The position numbers were made by a program, and so were the translations under genes. This document shows positions 1 to 7,132 of a stretch of 13,842 bases of DNA, piece after piece. Below the pieces are notes generated by a model. That model saw only the letters and a program-made list of their open reading frames with translations. It was not told the origin of the DNA and did no database searches. This DNA comes from an uncultured Bacilli bacterium (GTDB lineage: Bacteria > Bacillota_I > Bacilli_A > RF39 > UBA660). Positions within the stretch are counted from its first letter, which is position 1. Each line of letters starts with the position of its first letter. Location: NCBI GenBank assembly GCA_934133015.1, contig CAKPAQ010000011.1:1-13842 (forward strand). The letters are read 5' to 3'.

Positions 1-1
1 A

Positions 2-1717
2 TCTAGAACTGCTATAACAGCATGTAAAATCTTAAAAAATAGTAAGAGTATTGATGAAAACTTTTTAGTTGTCATTTCTTGTATAGGTGCTTATTTAGTT
101 GGTGAACATATGGAAGGATTAATGGTAATTATTCTATATGAAATAGGAAAAATATTAGAAGAAAAGGCAATTAATAATACCAGAAGATCAATTAAAGAAT
201 TAATGGATATTAAACCAGAATATGCCAATTTAAAAGTTAAAGAAGGTCTTGTTAAAGTAAGTCCTGAAGAACTTAAAATTGATGATATTATTGTAATTAA
301 ACAAGGTGAAAAAGTTCCTATTGATGGTATTGTTATAAAAGGAACTGCTAAAATAAATACATCTGCATTAACTGGAGAAAGTGAAGAAAATGAAGTAGCT
401 GAATCATCTACTATTTTATCAGGAAGTATTTTAACCAGTGGTTTAGTTGAAGTAAAAGTTACTTGCCCATATGAAAATAGTACTGTAAGTAAAATACTAG
501 AATTAGTAGAAAATGCAACTGATAAGAAAGCTAAAACTGAAACATTTGTGTCTAAAATGGCTAAAATCTATACACCTGTAGTTATTGGTTTAGCTATAAT
601 TGTAGCTATTACTTTACCACTATTTACTAATTTAACTTATAGTGAAAGCTTCTATCGTTCATTAATATTCTTAGTAATATCATGTCCATGTGCGATAGCT
701 ATTTCAGTTCCACTTAGTTATTTTTCTGGAATAGGTGCTGCTTCAAAAAGAGGAATTCTAATAAAAGGTAGTAATTACCTTGACAGTTTAAAAGATGTAA
801 AAATGATTATCTTTGATAAAACTGGGACAATTACTACTGGTTCATTTAATGTTAAAGAAATAAATACTTATGATAAAAAGTATAGTAAAAAAGATATATT
901 AGATTTAATAGCTAAAGGAGAAAGTTTCTCTAACCATCCTATAGCCAAATCAATATTAAAAGAAATTAGATATGAACTAGATTTAACTAACGTAAATAAT
1001 TATGAAGAAGTAGCTGGTAAGGGTATCAAATATATGTTAAAAGATAAAGAAGTCAAAATTGGTAATAGTGACTTTGTTAATTATAATGATACTACTGCGA
1101 TTATTAATACTATATTATATTTAAGCTACGATGGTAAAGTTATAGGTAATATAGTAATAAATGATGGTGTTAAACAAGAAGCAATAAGCACAATAGCCAA
1201 ATTAAAGAAAATGGGTATTAAAGTAGCTATGTTTACTGGCGATAATAATAAAGTAGCATCTGCCATAGCTGAAAAAGTGGGAATAGATTATGTAAAAGCT
1301 GATCTACTTCCTGTAGATAAATATAGTGAATTGGAAAACTTAATCAATAACAATAAACAAGAAAACTACAAAATAGCCTTTGTAGGTGATGGTATAAATG
1401 ATGCCCCTGTTATAGCTAGGTCTGATATTGGTTTCTCAATGGGAAATTTAGGTCAATCATCAGCTATTGAAGCAAGTGATGTTGTTCTAATGACAGATGA
1501 TTTAAATAGAATCGTAACATCACTAAAAATATCAGAAGTTACTAGACAAATAATCAAACAAAATTTAATCTTTGCTATTTCAACTAAAATTATTATATTA
1601 CTATTGTCATTATTCGGTTTAGCAGGAATGTGGCAAGCAATATTTGCTGATGTTGGAGTAACTTTAATAACTATTCTAAATACAACTAGAATTATTAAAA
1701 CTAAGAAGTTTTATTAA
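2..1717 (+). CDS. Heavy-metal P1B-type ATPase, Zn/Cd/Pb exporter type (5' end cut off)
   Basis: ATP-driven pump that would export Zn2+, Cd2+ or Pb2+ across the plasma membrane. The frame is open from the left edge, so the first in-frame ATG at 110 is internal, and 571 residues are visible; the N-terminal metal-binding part and first membrane helices are missing. Numbering from the ATG at 110: actuator TGE at 88-90, CPC metal site in a membrane helix at 192-194, phosphorylated DKTGT at 236-240, nucleotide-binding HP at 276-277, and hinge GDGIND at 426-431. The last helices hold Lys493 and Asp514 (in ADVG), matching the Lys/Asp pair that marks the ZntA/CadA subgroup rather than the copper pumps; this points to divalent soft metals. 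No metal-sensor gene is visible, though one could lie upstream. No clear terminator follows. Family sure; exact metal inferred. Confidence 0.93.
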   Translation, partial: SRTAITACKILKNSKSIDENFLVVISCIGAYLVGEHMEGLMVIILYEIGKILEEKAINNTRRSIKELMDIKPEYANLKVKEGLVKVSPEELKIDDIIVIKQGEKVPIDGIVIKGTAKINTSALTGESEENEVAESSTILSGSILTSGLVEVKVTCPYENSTVSKILELVENATDKKAKTETFVSKMAKIYTPVVIGLAIIVAITLPLFTNLTYSESFYRSLIFLVISCPCAIAISVPLSYFSGIGAASKRGILIKGSNYLDSLKDVKMIIFDKTGTITTGSFNVKEINTYDKKYSKKDILDLIAKGESFSNHPIAKSILKEIRYELDLTNVNNYEEVAGKGIKYMLKDKEVKIGNSDFVNYNDTTAIINTILYLSYDGKVIGNIVINDGVKQEAISTIAKLKKMGIKVAMFTGDNNKVASAIAEKVGIDYVKADLLPVDKYSELENLINNNKQENYKIAFVGDGINDAPVIARSDIGFSMGNLGQSSAIEASDVVLMTDDLNRIVTSLKISEVTRQIIKQNLIFAISTKIIILLLSLFGLAGMWQAIFADVGVTLITILNTTRIIKTKKFY

Positions 1718-1768
1718 AAATATGATGACTTATTTCCAAAAATGTACTATTATATAGCTATAAAAAAT

Positions 1769-1776
1769 GTTAAAAT
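1769..1776 (+). promoter_or_regulatory. Probable extended -10 promoter of the hydrolase gene
   Basis: TG-T-TAAAAT sits 17 bases before the ATG at 1794, with no recognisable -35. It matches the extended -10 pattern found before several other genes here. Confidence 0.45.
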
Positions 1777-1782
1777 ATAGTT

Positions 1783-1788
1783 AGGTGA
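1783..1788 (+). promoter_or_regulatory. Ribosome binding site that fixes the hydrolase start at 1794
   Basis: AGGTGA lies 5 bases before the ATG at 1794. An in-frame GTG at 1785 overlaps this site and so cannot be the start it serves. Confidence 0.7.
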
Positions 1789-1793
1789 ATATT

Positions 1794-2522
1794 ATGAGAA
1801 AATTTAGAACTGCTGTTTTATTAGTACATGGTTTTGCAGGTGGCGTTTATGATGCCGAATATTTAGATCATAGATTAGAGTTAATTAGTAAATATGATGT
1901 CTATACTTTTACTTTACCAGGTCATGATGGTGATACAAGTAAAAAAATAACTGCTGCATCTTGGATCAAAAAAGCAGAATCAGAGGTAGAATTTTTAATA
2001 AATAATGGTTATAAAAAAATCTATGTTATAGGGCATAGTATGGGTGGTGTCATAGCTACATATCTTGCTTCAAAATATAAAGAAATCAAAAAATTAGTAT
2101 TAGTTGCACCAGCTTTCCATTTTATATCATATGAAGGGGACAAAATAAAACCATTATCTGCATTATCCAAAACACCTAAACTTATTGAACAATATGGTAT
2201 CAAGCTTTTAACATCAAGAATGACTAAATTACCAGCTAATGCCATAACTGAATTTATAAACTTAGTAAAAAAATATCAAAAAATACCACAAAAGGTAACA
2301 ATACCTACTTTAATACTTCAAGGAACTAGTGATAACGTTGTCCCACCAACTACTCCAGAGTACGTCTATAGTAATCTTTCTTCTAAAAGAAAAAAAATAA
2401 TTTATTTAAAAGGTATAACTCATGATGTATTTAGGGAGTCAAAGAAAAAAGAAGCCTGTGATATTATTAAATCATTTTTAAGAAAAACTAGTAGTGTTAA
2501 AAAATATCAAAGTGAAATATAA
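1794..2522 (+). CDS. Alpha/beta hydrolase, carboxylesterase Est30-like
   Basis: Predicted cytoplasmic serine esterase or lipase of 242 residues, close to the usual size of the compact Est30/monoacylglycerol-lipase group. Numbering from ATG 1794: the oxyanion-hole HGFAGG begins at about 12, the nucleophile elbow GHSMGG has Ser82, the acid is Asp180 in GTSDNVVP, and the base is His210 in GITHDVF, so the catalytic triad is complete. There is no signal peptide or membrane segment. The start is chosen by the AGGTGA site; an upstream GTG would add only three residues. It probably has its own promoter after the metal pump. The natural substrate is unknown; short-chain carboxylesters or monoglycerides are typical for the family. 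A stretch of this gene (2213-2280) recurs as a stray copy at 3814-3880. Confidence 0.88.
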   Translation: MRKFRTAVLLVHGFAGGVYDAEYLDHRLELISKYDVYTFTLPGHDGDTSKKITAASWIKKAESEVEFLINNGYKKIYVIGHSMGGVIATYLASKYKEIKKLVLVAPAFHFISYEGDKIKPLSALSKTPKLIEQYGIKLLTSRMTKLPANAITEFINLVKKYQKIPQKVTIPTLILQGTSDNVVPPTTPEYVYSNLSSKRKKIIYLKGITHDVFRESKKKEACDIIKSFLRKTSSVKKYQSEI

Positions 2523-2531
2523 TTTAAAATT

Positions 2532-2584
2532 AAGAAAATAATGACATAATTGTTTAAAATATGCCTAATTATTTTCTTTTTATT
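2532..2584 (+). terminator. Possible rho-independent terminator after the hydrolase
   Basis: A perfect 11-bp inverted repeat (2532-2542 with 2568-2578) starts 10 bases after the stop codon. It can extend inward by about six pairs with a 2-base bulge and one mismatch, and a T-rich run follows. The stem is nearly all A-T, so it is weak. Confidence 0.5.
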
Positions 2585-2636
2585 TTGTCTTTTTTTATTA
2601 GATAAAGTAGATAGTTTTATTAGATGACTCTGTTTA

Positions 2637-2666
2637 TTTACAAATATTATTCAGATATGATAACAT
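2637..2666 (+). promoter_or_regulatory. Possible promoter of the queuosine-salvage gene
   Basis: TTTACA (2637-2642) and TAACAT (2661-2666) are 18 bases apart, with TG one base before the -10. This would give a leader of about 70 bases before the ATG at 2743. The rest of 2585-2742 holds no convincing gene or riboswitch. Confidence 0.4.
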
Positions 2667-2742
2667 TATGTTAATTGATAATAGCAAAGATATAAATCAC
2701 TGCACAAATGAAGCATTAAGAAAAATAAAAAGGAGATAAGTT

Positions 2743-3678
2743 ATGAATATAAGAGAGCAATTAAAATATGTAGTAGAAAGTAGTGATTATGTAAAAATTA
2801 ATAACACTAATTTATGTAATTTTATAAATAATTTAGGAAAACCAAATTATCAACATTGGTATAATTTTACTTCTTTAAATTTAAATGAAAATGAAAAAAT
2901 AATTTTAGCTTTTATAATAGAAAGTTTGAATTTTTGTTTTTGGCAAAAGCCAAAATTTCAAATTGAATATAAAGGTAATATGATCAAGGGCTCTGAAGCA
3001 TTATTTTATTCAATTATAAAAGAAGTAGAATCAAATAAAAATTTTCTAAATATTGAATCTTTAAAAGAATTAACCAAAGATAATTTTGAAAAAATATTTT
3101 ATTCATCTAATAGTAAGATATCTTTACTTGATTTGAGATATGATCTTTTTGAAGATACTATTAATATAATATATAATAAAGGTAAAAATTTTTTTGACGA
3201 ACTATTTAATAAAAAATCAGATGTTGAATTATTAGAATATATTGTATCAGAATTTAAATATTTTGATGATAGTAGTATCTATAAAGGTAAAAGAGTAGAA
3301 TTTAATAAACGTGCTACTTTGCTTGTTAATGACCTATATTATATGTCATCTACCATACATAATAATTTAAAAAATGTTGATAATTTAACAGGATGTGCTG
3401 ATTATGGTATACCAAGAACTTTAAGAACATATGGAATTTTAGAATATAATGATGAATTATCTAATATTGTTGATAATGAAATAGAGTTAAAACATGATAG
3501 TAATATGGAAATTGAAATTAGAGCTAATATGCTTTATGTATTGGAATTAATTAGAGAAAAATTAGAAAATAAAGGTATTAAAATTAATTCTGTAGAGTTA
3601 GATAATGTTATTTGGCAGATGGGAGCTAAGAAGAAAAATGTAAATCCATATCATCATACAGTTACAATATTTTATTAG
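2743..3678 (+). CDS. qng1: Queuosine salvage protein Qng1 (DUF2419), queuosine-5'-phosphate N-glycosylase
   Basis: Qng1 releases the base queuine from queuosine 5'-monophosphate so it can be reinserted into tRNA by a tRNA-guanine transglycosylase. The 311-residue length fits the family. Recognisable blocks in order: NFCFW at 63-67, a Lys/Gly-rich GNMIKGSEALFYSI at about 78-91, the DYGIPRTLRTYGILEY block at 220-235 (the family's D-Y-x-x-P-x-x-L-R signature), EIEIRANMLYVLELI at 256-270, and the C-terminal HHTVTIFY. AGGAGA at 2731-2736 sits six bases before the ATG. No other queuosine gene is in the window, so the transglycosylase and any transporter must be elsewhere. The family is best known from eukaryotes, with scattered bacterial members, which suggests transfer. 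Assignment is by motif memory, not a search. Confidence 0.85.
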   Translation: MNIREQLKYVVESSDYVKINNTNLCNFINNLGKPNYQHWYNFTSLNLNENEKIILAFIIESLNFCFWQKPKFQIEYKGNMIKGSEALFYSIIKEVESNKNFLNIESLKELTKDNFEKIFYSSNSKISLLDLRYDLFEDTINIIYNKGKNFFDELFNKKSDVELLEYIVSEFKYFDDSSIYKGKRVEFNKRATLLVNDLYYMSSTIHNNLKNVDNLTGCADYGIPRTLRTYGILEYNDELSNIVDNEIELKHDSNMEIEIRANMLYVLELIREKLENKGIKINSVELDNVIWQMGAKKKNVNPYHHTVTIFY

Positions 3679-3813
3679 AAGCTATCTTTTAGACAAAGTA
3701 GATGCTAAAAAAACATTTTTCTATTTGTAGAGGTTTTCTAATAATCCTGAAATATCTCTTTTGACTACATAAATTAGAAGTTCATAAGTAATCATTACTA
3801 CTAAAATAATAAA

Positions 3814-3880
3814 ATCAAGAATAACTAAATTACCAGCTAATGACATAACTGAATTTATAAACTTAGTAAAAAATATCAAA
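3814..3880 (+). repeat. Stray 67-base copy of part of the alpha/beta hydrolase gene
   Basis: This matches 2213-2280 with two substitutions (3823 and 3843) and one missing A in an A run, which breaks the frame. Outside these limits the two regions differ. It lies in the non-coding gap between qng1 and the deaminase, so it is a dead fragment in direct orientation. The remainder of the 3679-3945 gap shows stops in all useful frames, no convincing ribosome site and no clear terminator. Confidence 0.85.
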
Positions 3881-3945
3881 TTCCATTTGACTTTAAAAAA
3901 TATTTTAGACCATTCCCATACCGTATATTTGTAATTAAGTAAAAG

Positions 3946-4314
3946 TTAAATTTCTGGGAGCAACTCTTTTAATTTTACAATTCTATCAGATAATAATATC
4001 TCACAATCTAAATTATCATGGTTTAATTGGTAGATTTGCTCTCGGCATTTTCCACATGGTGATATAATTTCATTGCCATTATAAACAGCTACTAGCTTTG
4101 TTATTTTTGTATCATTATTATCTAACATTTTTGCAATAGCAGCTGTCTCGGCACAAAAACCTACATTACAAGTTGTTTTTAAACATAAACCCGTATATAT
4201 ATTATTTTTGCTTGTGATACATGCAACAGCTACTTTACCATATGATGATTTGTTATTTAGAATTATTTCTTTTGATGATTTTTTTGCAAGTTTTAAAAGT
4301 TCTTCAAAGTTCAT
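3946..4314 (-). CDS. Cytidine deaminase-like zinc enzyme (Cdd / blasticidin-S deaminase type)
   Basis: A 122-residue protein of the cytidine-deaminase fold, expected to deaminate a cytosine nucleoside or an analogue by zinc-activated water. The zinc site is complete: Cys54-Ala-Glu56 and Pro-Cys87-Gly-Lys-Cys90, with Glu56 as proton shuttle. In the usual housekeeping Cdd the first motif continues CAER; here it is CAETAAI, and the second is SPCGKCREQ, which recalls the blasticidin-S deaminase branch. The substrate may therefore be cytidine, deoxycytidine or a nucleoside antibiotic. Length is typical of the small tetrameric class. GGAGG (plus-strand 4322-4326) precedes the ATG at 4314. The gene is divergent from the CYTH operon, with about 170 bases between starts. 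Fold certain; substrate open. Confidence 0.85.
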   Translation of the reverse strand: MNFEELLKLAKKSSKEIILNNKSSYGKVAVACITSKNNIYTGLCLKTTCNVGFCAETAAIAKMLDNNDTKITKLVAVYNGNEIISPCGKCREQIYQLNHDNLDCEILLSDRIVKLKELLPEI

Positions 4315-4334
4315 ATAACTTCCTCCATACCCAC

Positions 4335-4343
4335 ATTATATCA
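4335..4343 (-). promoter_or_regulatory. Extended -10 promoter of the deaminase gene
   Basis: On the minus strand TG-A-TATAAT lies 20 bases before the start codon. No good -35 is seen in the A/T-rich stretch behind it. Confidence 0.65.
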
Positions 4344-4448
4344 AAAATAAATAAATAAAAATATATATTGAATGGTATTTTTTTAATAAATGATATATAT
4401 GTTTTCTAATTGAATAAAATAGTAGAATAAAAAATAATTTTAAAAATG

Positions 4449-4457
4449 TGATATAAT
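4449..4457 (+). promoter_or_regulatory. Extended -10 promoter of the CYTH-decarboxylase operon
   Basis: TG-A-TATAAT ends just before an in-frame ATG at 4458. Transcription would begin near 4464, so that ATG is upstream of the RNA start, and the real start is the ATG at 4485, preceded by AGAGGA. Confidence 0.65.
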
Positions 4458-4484
4458 ATGAAATATAAAGAGGATGAACTAATT

Positions 4485-5303
4485 ATGGGACAAATTGAAA
4501 GAGAAATTAAATTGTTGAATGTTGATGTAATGAAAATTAAAAACACATTACATGAAAAAGGAATAGAACCAAAGGGAAAATATATACAAGATATTTATAC
4601 GTATGATTTGTTAACTGTGGATGGTTTTTACAAAAAATATATTGATGAAATGATAAACAATAATGATAATAGAGGTTTTTTAAAATTGATTAAAGAGATA
4701 AAACCATGCTTTGATAAAGAGGATATTAAAACTATAAATGACGTTTTAGGCTGTGATGATATATTAGATTATATTAATAGTAGTAATTGTGATTATAATA
4801 AGCTACTATCTGAAAAATTAATAAAATTGATGGAAAAAACGGAAGATAATTTCAGCAAATGGATAAGATTAAGACAAACCGGTGATGAAACAACTATTAC
4901 AATTAAAAAAATTGTTGATAGTAAAGGGGAATATGAACTAGATGCTGTTGAAGAATTGGAGTTTAATGTTCCTGACATTGAAACAGGTAAAGCATTTTTA
5001 GAGGATTTAGGCTACTTTTTTGCAAGACATCAAATAAAGATGAGAATTGCATATGATTATAAAAATACAGAAATTGTTATTGACAAATGGCCTATGTTAA
5101 ATCCATACGTGGAAATTGAAGGTCCAACAGCAGATGAAATAAACGAGGCAGTAGAAATGTTAGGTTATAATGTAGAGGATGCAATTGTAATTAATACAGA
5201 TGATGTTTATTTAAAAGCTGGGATAGATATATATGATAATGAACATAGTGATTTATCATATAGTGAGGATGAAAAAAAAGAAGTAGCAAAATATATGGAG
5301 TAA
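4485..5303 (+). CDS. CYTH-domain protein with a large helical insertion (CyaB / ThTPase superfamily)
   Basis: CYTH proteins form a beta-barrel tunnel that binds triphosphate groups with Mg2+; known members are class IV adenylate cyclase, thiamine triphosphatase and tripolyphosphatase. The 272-residue protein begins with the hallmark ExExK (Glu5, Glu7, Lys9). The next barrel element IRLRQTGDETTITIKK comes only at about 127-142, because some 80 mostly helical, acidic residues are inserted between, starting near 45. Later elements are KMRIAY, EIVIDKWP and YVEIEGPTADE, ending in a DDVYLKAGID tail like CyaB proteins. Typical CyaB proteins are 170-200 residues, so the insertion explains the extra length. 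The next gene begins 4 bases after the stop, indicating one transcript and probably joint function. The reaction cannot be assigned: cyclase and phosphohydrolase are both possible. Confidence 0.82.
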   Translation: MGQIEREIKLLNVDVMKIKNTLHEKGIEPKGKYIQDIYTYDLLTVDGFYKKYIDEMINNNDNRGFLKLIKEIKPCFDKEDIKTINDVLGCDDILDYINSSNCDYNKLLSEKLIKLMEKTEDNFSKWIRLRQTGDETTITIKKIVDSKGEYELDAVEELEFNVPDIETGKAFLEDLGYFFARHQIKMRIAYDYKNTEIVIDKWPMLNPYVEIEGPTADEINEAVEMLGYNVEDAIVINTDDVYLKAGIDIYDNEHSDLSYSEDEKKEVAKYME

Positions 5304-5307
5304 TTTT

Positions 5308-6258
5308 ATGAGTGCTTATGTAGAATTTGATTTAAGAAAATTTGAAGATAATTTAAAAGAATTAAAAACTAAAATTCCAAATGTTAAATTTATTTTTCCT
5401 GTAAAGTGTTGTAATAATGAAAAGGTTTTAGAACTTGTTTCAAAGTATGAATATGGTTTTGATATATCAAATATAAATGAGTACAATATAATAAAAAAGT
5501 ATTTGAATGGACATTTTTTGAGTTGTAGTAGTCCAATGTCATATGAGTTGGAATCCATTAATTATAAAAATATAAAAATTGTAGCAAATAACTTAAGTTC
5601 TTATTTAAAAGGTAAGGGATTAAGAATTAATTTAAATGGCAATGAAAAATTTGATAAAAGCAGATTTGGCGAAGATTATACTCTACTAAGTAGTTCTATA
5701 AAAGAAGAATTGACCTATATTCATTTGCATAATTCTGATCATAAAGATAGTGAAAAATGTAATGACATATTAGATGAGGTAAAAAAAATTATATCTTCTT
5801 TTCCAAATTTAAAATGTATTGATATTGGAGGACATTTAGAAGATTTGAGCTTTAAAAATGGTATTGAATATTTGCAAGAAATGCGTAGCATCATACCAAC
5901 ACATATTGATATTATTGTTGAAGCAGGTGATTTTCTTTTTAAAGATTGTGGAAAATTATTTTGTGAAGTAATAGACGTAAGAGATAATAAAATAAGCCAA
6001 ACTGTTACTTTGAATTTTTCTAAAATGGCAAATCAAAGATGGGCTTATCCCATTTATCATGAAGAAACAAAAAAAGAACTTGTAGATACTATTTTTTATG
6101 GTTGCTCATGTTGTGAAACAGATATTTATTTAGAAACTAAAGCAAGAAAATTAAAAAAAGGTGATAAACTAATGTTTCAAAATATTAGCCCATATTCGTA
6201 CCAATGGGATACTGAATTTAATGGTATCAATAAAATTAGGTATGATTTCAAAATTTAA
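5308..6258 (+). CDS. Reduced fold-III PLP-dependent decarboxylase-like protein
   Basis: Resembles the ornithine/diaminopimelate/carboxynorspermidine decarboxylase family (alanine-racemase barrel plus C-terminal beta domain), which removes the carboxyl group of basic amino acids. Seen at 316 residues: PVK with the probable PLP lysine Lys33, then YGFDISNINEY (49-59), SRFG (118-121), HLHNSD from His139, IDIGGHLED (171-179), VEAGD (204-208) where the family has EPGR, GCSCCETD with Cys268 and Asp272 matching the active-site C-x3-D, and the PYSY/FNG end. Usual members have about 370-420 residues; this one is shorter, and the phosphate-binding Arg of EPGR is replaced by Asp. Catalytic Lys and Cys remain, so activity is plausible on an unknown substrate. 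It is cotranscribed with the CYTH gene and followed by a hairpin terminator. Confidence 0.78.
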   Translation: MSAYVEFDLRKFEDNLKELKTKIPNVKFIFPVKCCNNEKVLELVSKYEYGFDISNINEYNIIKKYLNGHFLSCSSPMSYELESINYKNIKIVANNLSSYLKGKGLRINLNGNEKFDKSRFGEDYTLLSSSIKEELTYIHLHNSDHKDSEKCNDILDEVKKIISSFPNLKCIDIGGHLEDLSFKNGIEYLQEMRSIIPTHIDIIVEAGDFLFKDCGKLFCEVIDVRDNKISQTVTLNFSKMANQRWAYPIYHEETKKELVDTIFYGCSCCETDIYLETKARKLKKGDKLMFQNISPYSYQWDTEFNGINKIRYDFKI

Positions 6259-6329
6259 TATTATTTGTTTTGATTAAGTAGTATACTTGCTATCATAATT
6301 GTTATATATATTTTTGATAAACGATATTA

Positions 6330-6357
6330 GATACTGGTTATTTACTGGTATCTTTTT
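6330..6357 (+). terminator. Rho-independent terminator of the CYTH-decarboxylase operon
   Basis: An 8-bp stem with two G-T wobbles (6330-6337 with 6345-6352), a 7-base loop, then five T. It lies 71 bases after the stop codon. Confidence 0.7.
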
Positions 6358-6378
6358 GAAATGTTAAAATTATAAATT

Positions 6379-6407
6379 TTGAAAAAATTTTGCTTTTAGT
6401 TTATACT
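6379..6407 (+). promoter_or_regulatory. Promoter of the cwlD-like gene
   Basis: TTGAAA (6379-6384), a 17-base spacer and TATACT (6402-6407). This is the only clear two-box promoter in the window. The predicted RNA start near 6414 rules against the in-frame ATG at 6416. Confidence 0.6.
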
Positions 6408-6456
6408 ATAGTTATATGTATATATATAATAAAGAAGAACATACATATACTTTACT

Positions 6457-6462
6457 AGGTGA
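6457..6462 (+). promoter_or_regulatory. Ribosome binding site that fixes the cwlD start at 6467
   Basis: AGGTGA lies four bases before the ATG at 6467. The 14 bases from 6456 to 6469 are identical to the start region of the convergent spoIID-like gene (minus strand, 8218 to 8205). Confidence 0.75.
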
Positions 6463-6466
6463 TAAT

Positions 6467-7132
6467 ATGCTTAAAGTTATACTAAAAGTAATAGTAATAT
6501 TCTTCTTTTTAATTTGTTTGATTACTTTAGATAAAGTAGATGCTAGAATAAATGAATTGCCATTATTCGGGAAAGTTATTTTTGTAGATCCTGGTCATGG
6601 AGGTAGAGACCCTGGTACTATGTATGGAAAAATAAAAGAAAAAGATATTGTTTTAGACATATCAATGATATTAAGAGATGAATTATCGAAACAGGGCGCT
6701 ATAGTATATATGACAAGGGATTCTGATGAAGATTTATCTAGTAAGTGGGATAAAAAGAAAAAAAGAGGCGATTTGTACCGCCGTATTTTGATGTATAAAA
6801 AGTATAATGCCGACATGTATTTATCAATTCATATTAATCAATACAAAAATCCATCATGGGGTGGGATAGAAGTATTATATAATTCAATAAATCCTGAAAA
6901 TAAGAAAATAGGTACTATATTAATGAAAAATTTCAAAAACGAATTTGGCACTAAAAGAAAATTAAAGACAACCGATTTATATATGTATAAAAATACCACT
7001 ACTCCTGGTGTACTAATAGAATGTGGCTTTCTTTCTAATAAAAATGAACGCTACTTATTAAGACAAAAATCCTATCAAATTAAATTATCAAAATCTATAA
7101 CTAATAGTGTAATAGAATATTTTAATAGTTAG
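6467..7132 (+). CDS. cwlD: CwlD-like N-acetylmuramoyl-L-alanine amidase
   Basis: Zinc amidase (Amidase_3) that cuts the bond between muramic acid and the stem peptide in peptidoglycan. The 221 residues start with a short cytoplasmic end and one hydrophobic helix (about 4-21), so it is membrane-anchored or exported with the enzyme outside. Zinc ligands are in place: His44 (DPGHGG), Glu58 (IKEKD) and His122 (SIHIN), with catalytic Glu185 (LIECGF). The run KKKKRGDLYRRILMYKKYNAD (100-116 region) and the W-x-G strand follow B. subtilis CwlD closely, the enzyme that with PdaA makes muramic lactam in spore cortex. Here it may serve sporulation or general wall turnover. The downstream spoIID-like gene converges on it, with an 11-base overlap and no terminator between. 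Confidence 0.82.
   Translation: MLKVILKVIVIFFFLICLITLDKVDARINELPLFGKVIFVDPGHGGRDPGTMYGKIKEKDIVLDISMILRDELSKQGAIVYMTRDSDEDLSSKWDKKKKRGDLYRRILMYKKYNADMYLSIHINQYKNPSWGGIEVLYNSINPENKKIGTILMKNFKNEFGTKRKLKTTDLYMYKNTTTPGVLIECGFLSNKNERYLLRQKSYQIKLSKSITNSVIEYFNS

Noticed and set aside
2021..2245. 74-codon minus-strand frame inside the hydrolase gene
   Set aside because: It is antisense to a gene with an intact catalytic triad and has no ribosome site; the same antisense frame reappears in the stray copy only because the DNA was copied.
2585..2742. preQ1 riboswitch before the queuosine-salvage gene
   Set aside because: No short stem with a C-rich loop followed by the A-rich pseudoknot tail was found; the leader is simply A/T-rich.
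3689..3707. 19 bases resembling cwlD codons at 6527-6545, with a 15-base match also at 2598-2612
   Set aside because: One mismatch in 19 bases of AT-rich sequence can arise by chance at this window size; not enough to call a repeat family or gene remnant.
3736..3945. Minus-strand open frame continuing in phase after the deaminase stop, with a hydrophobic stretch
   Set aside because: It has no start codon with a ribosome site, and part of it is antisense of the copied hydrolase segment; more likely chance in AT-rich DNA.
4793..4978. 61-codon minus-strand frame
   Set aside because: Shadow of the CYTH coding region, Ser-rich and without a ribosome site.
5316..5558. 80-codon minus-strand frame
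   Set aside because: Shadow of the decarboxylase gene, which has recognisable family motifs in the plus frame.
6595..6816. 73-codon minus-strand frame
   Set aside because: Shadow of the cwlD-like gene, across its zinc-binding motifs.
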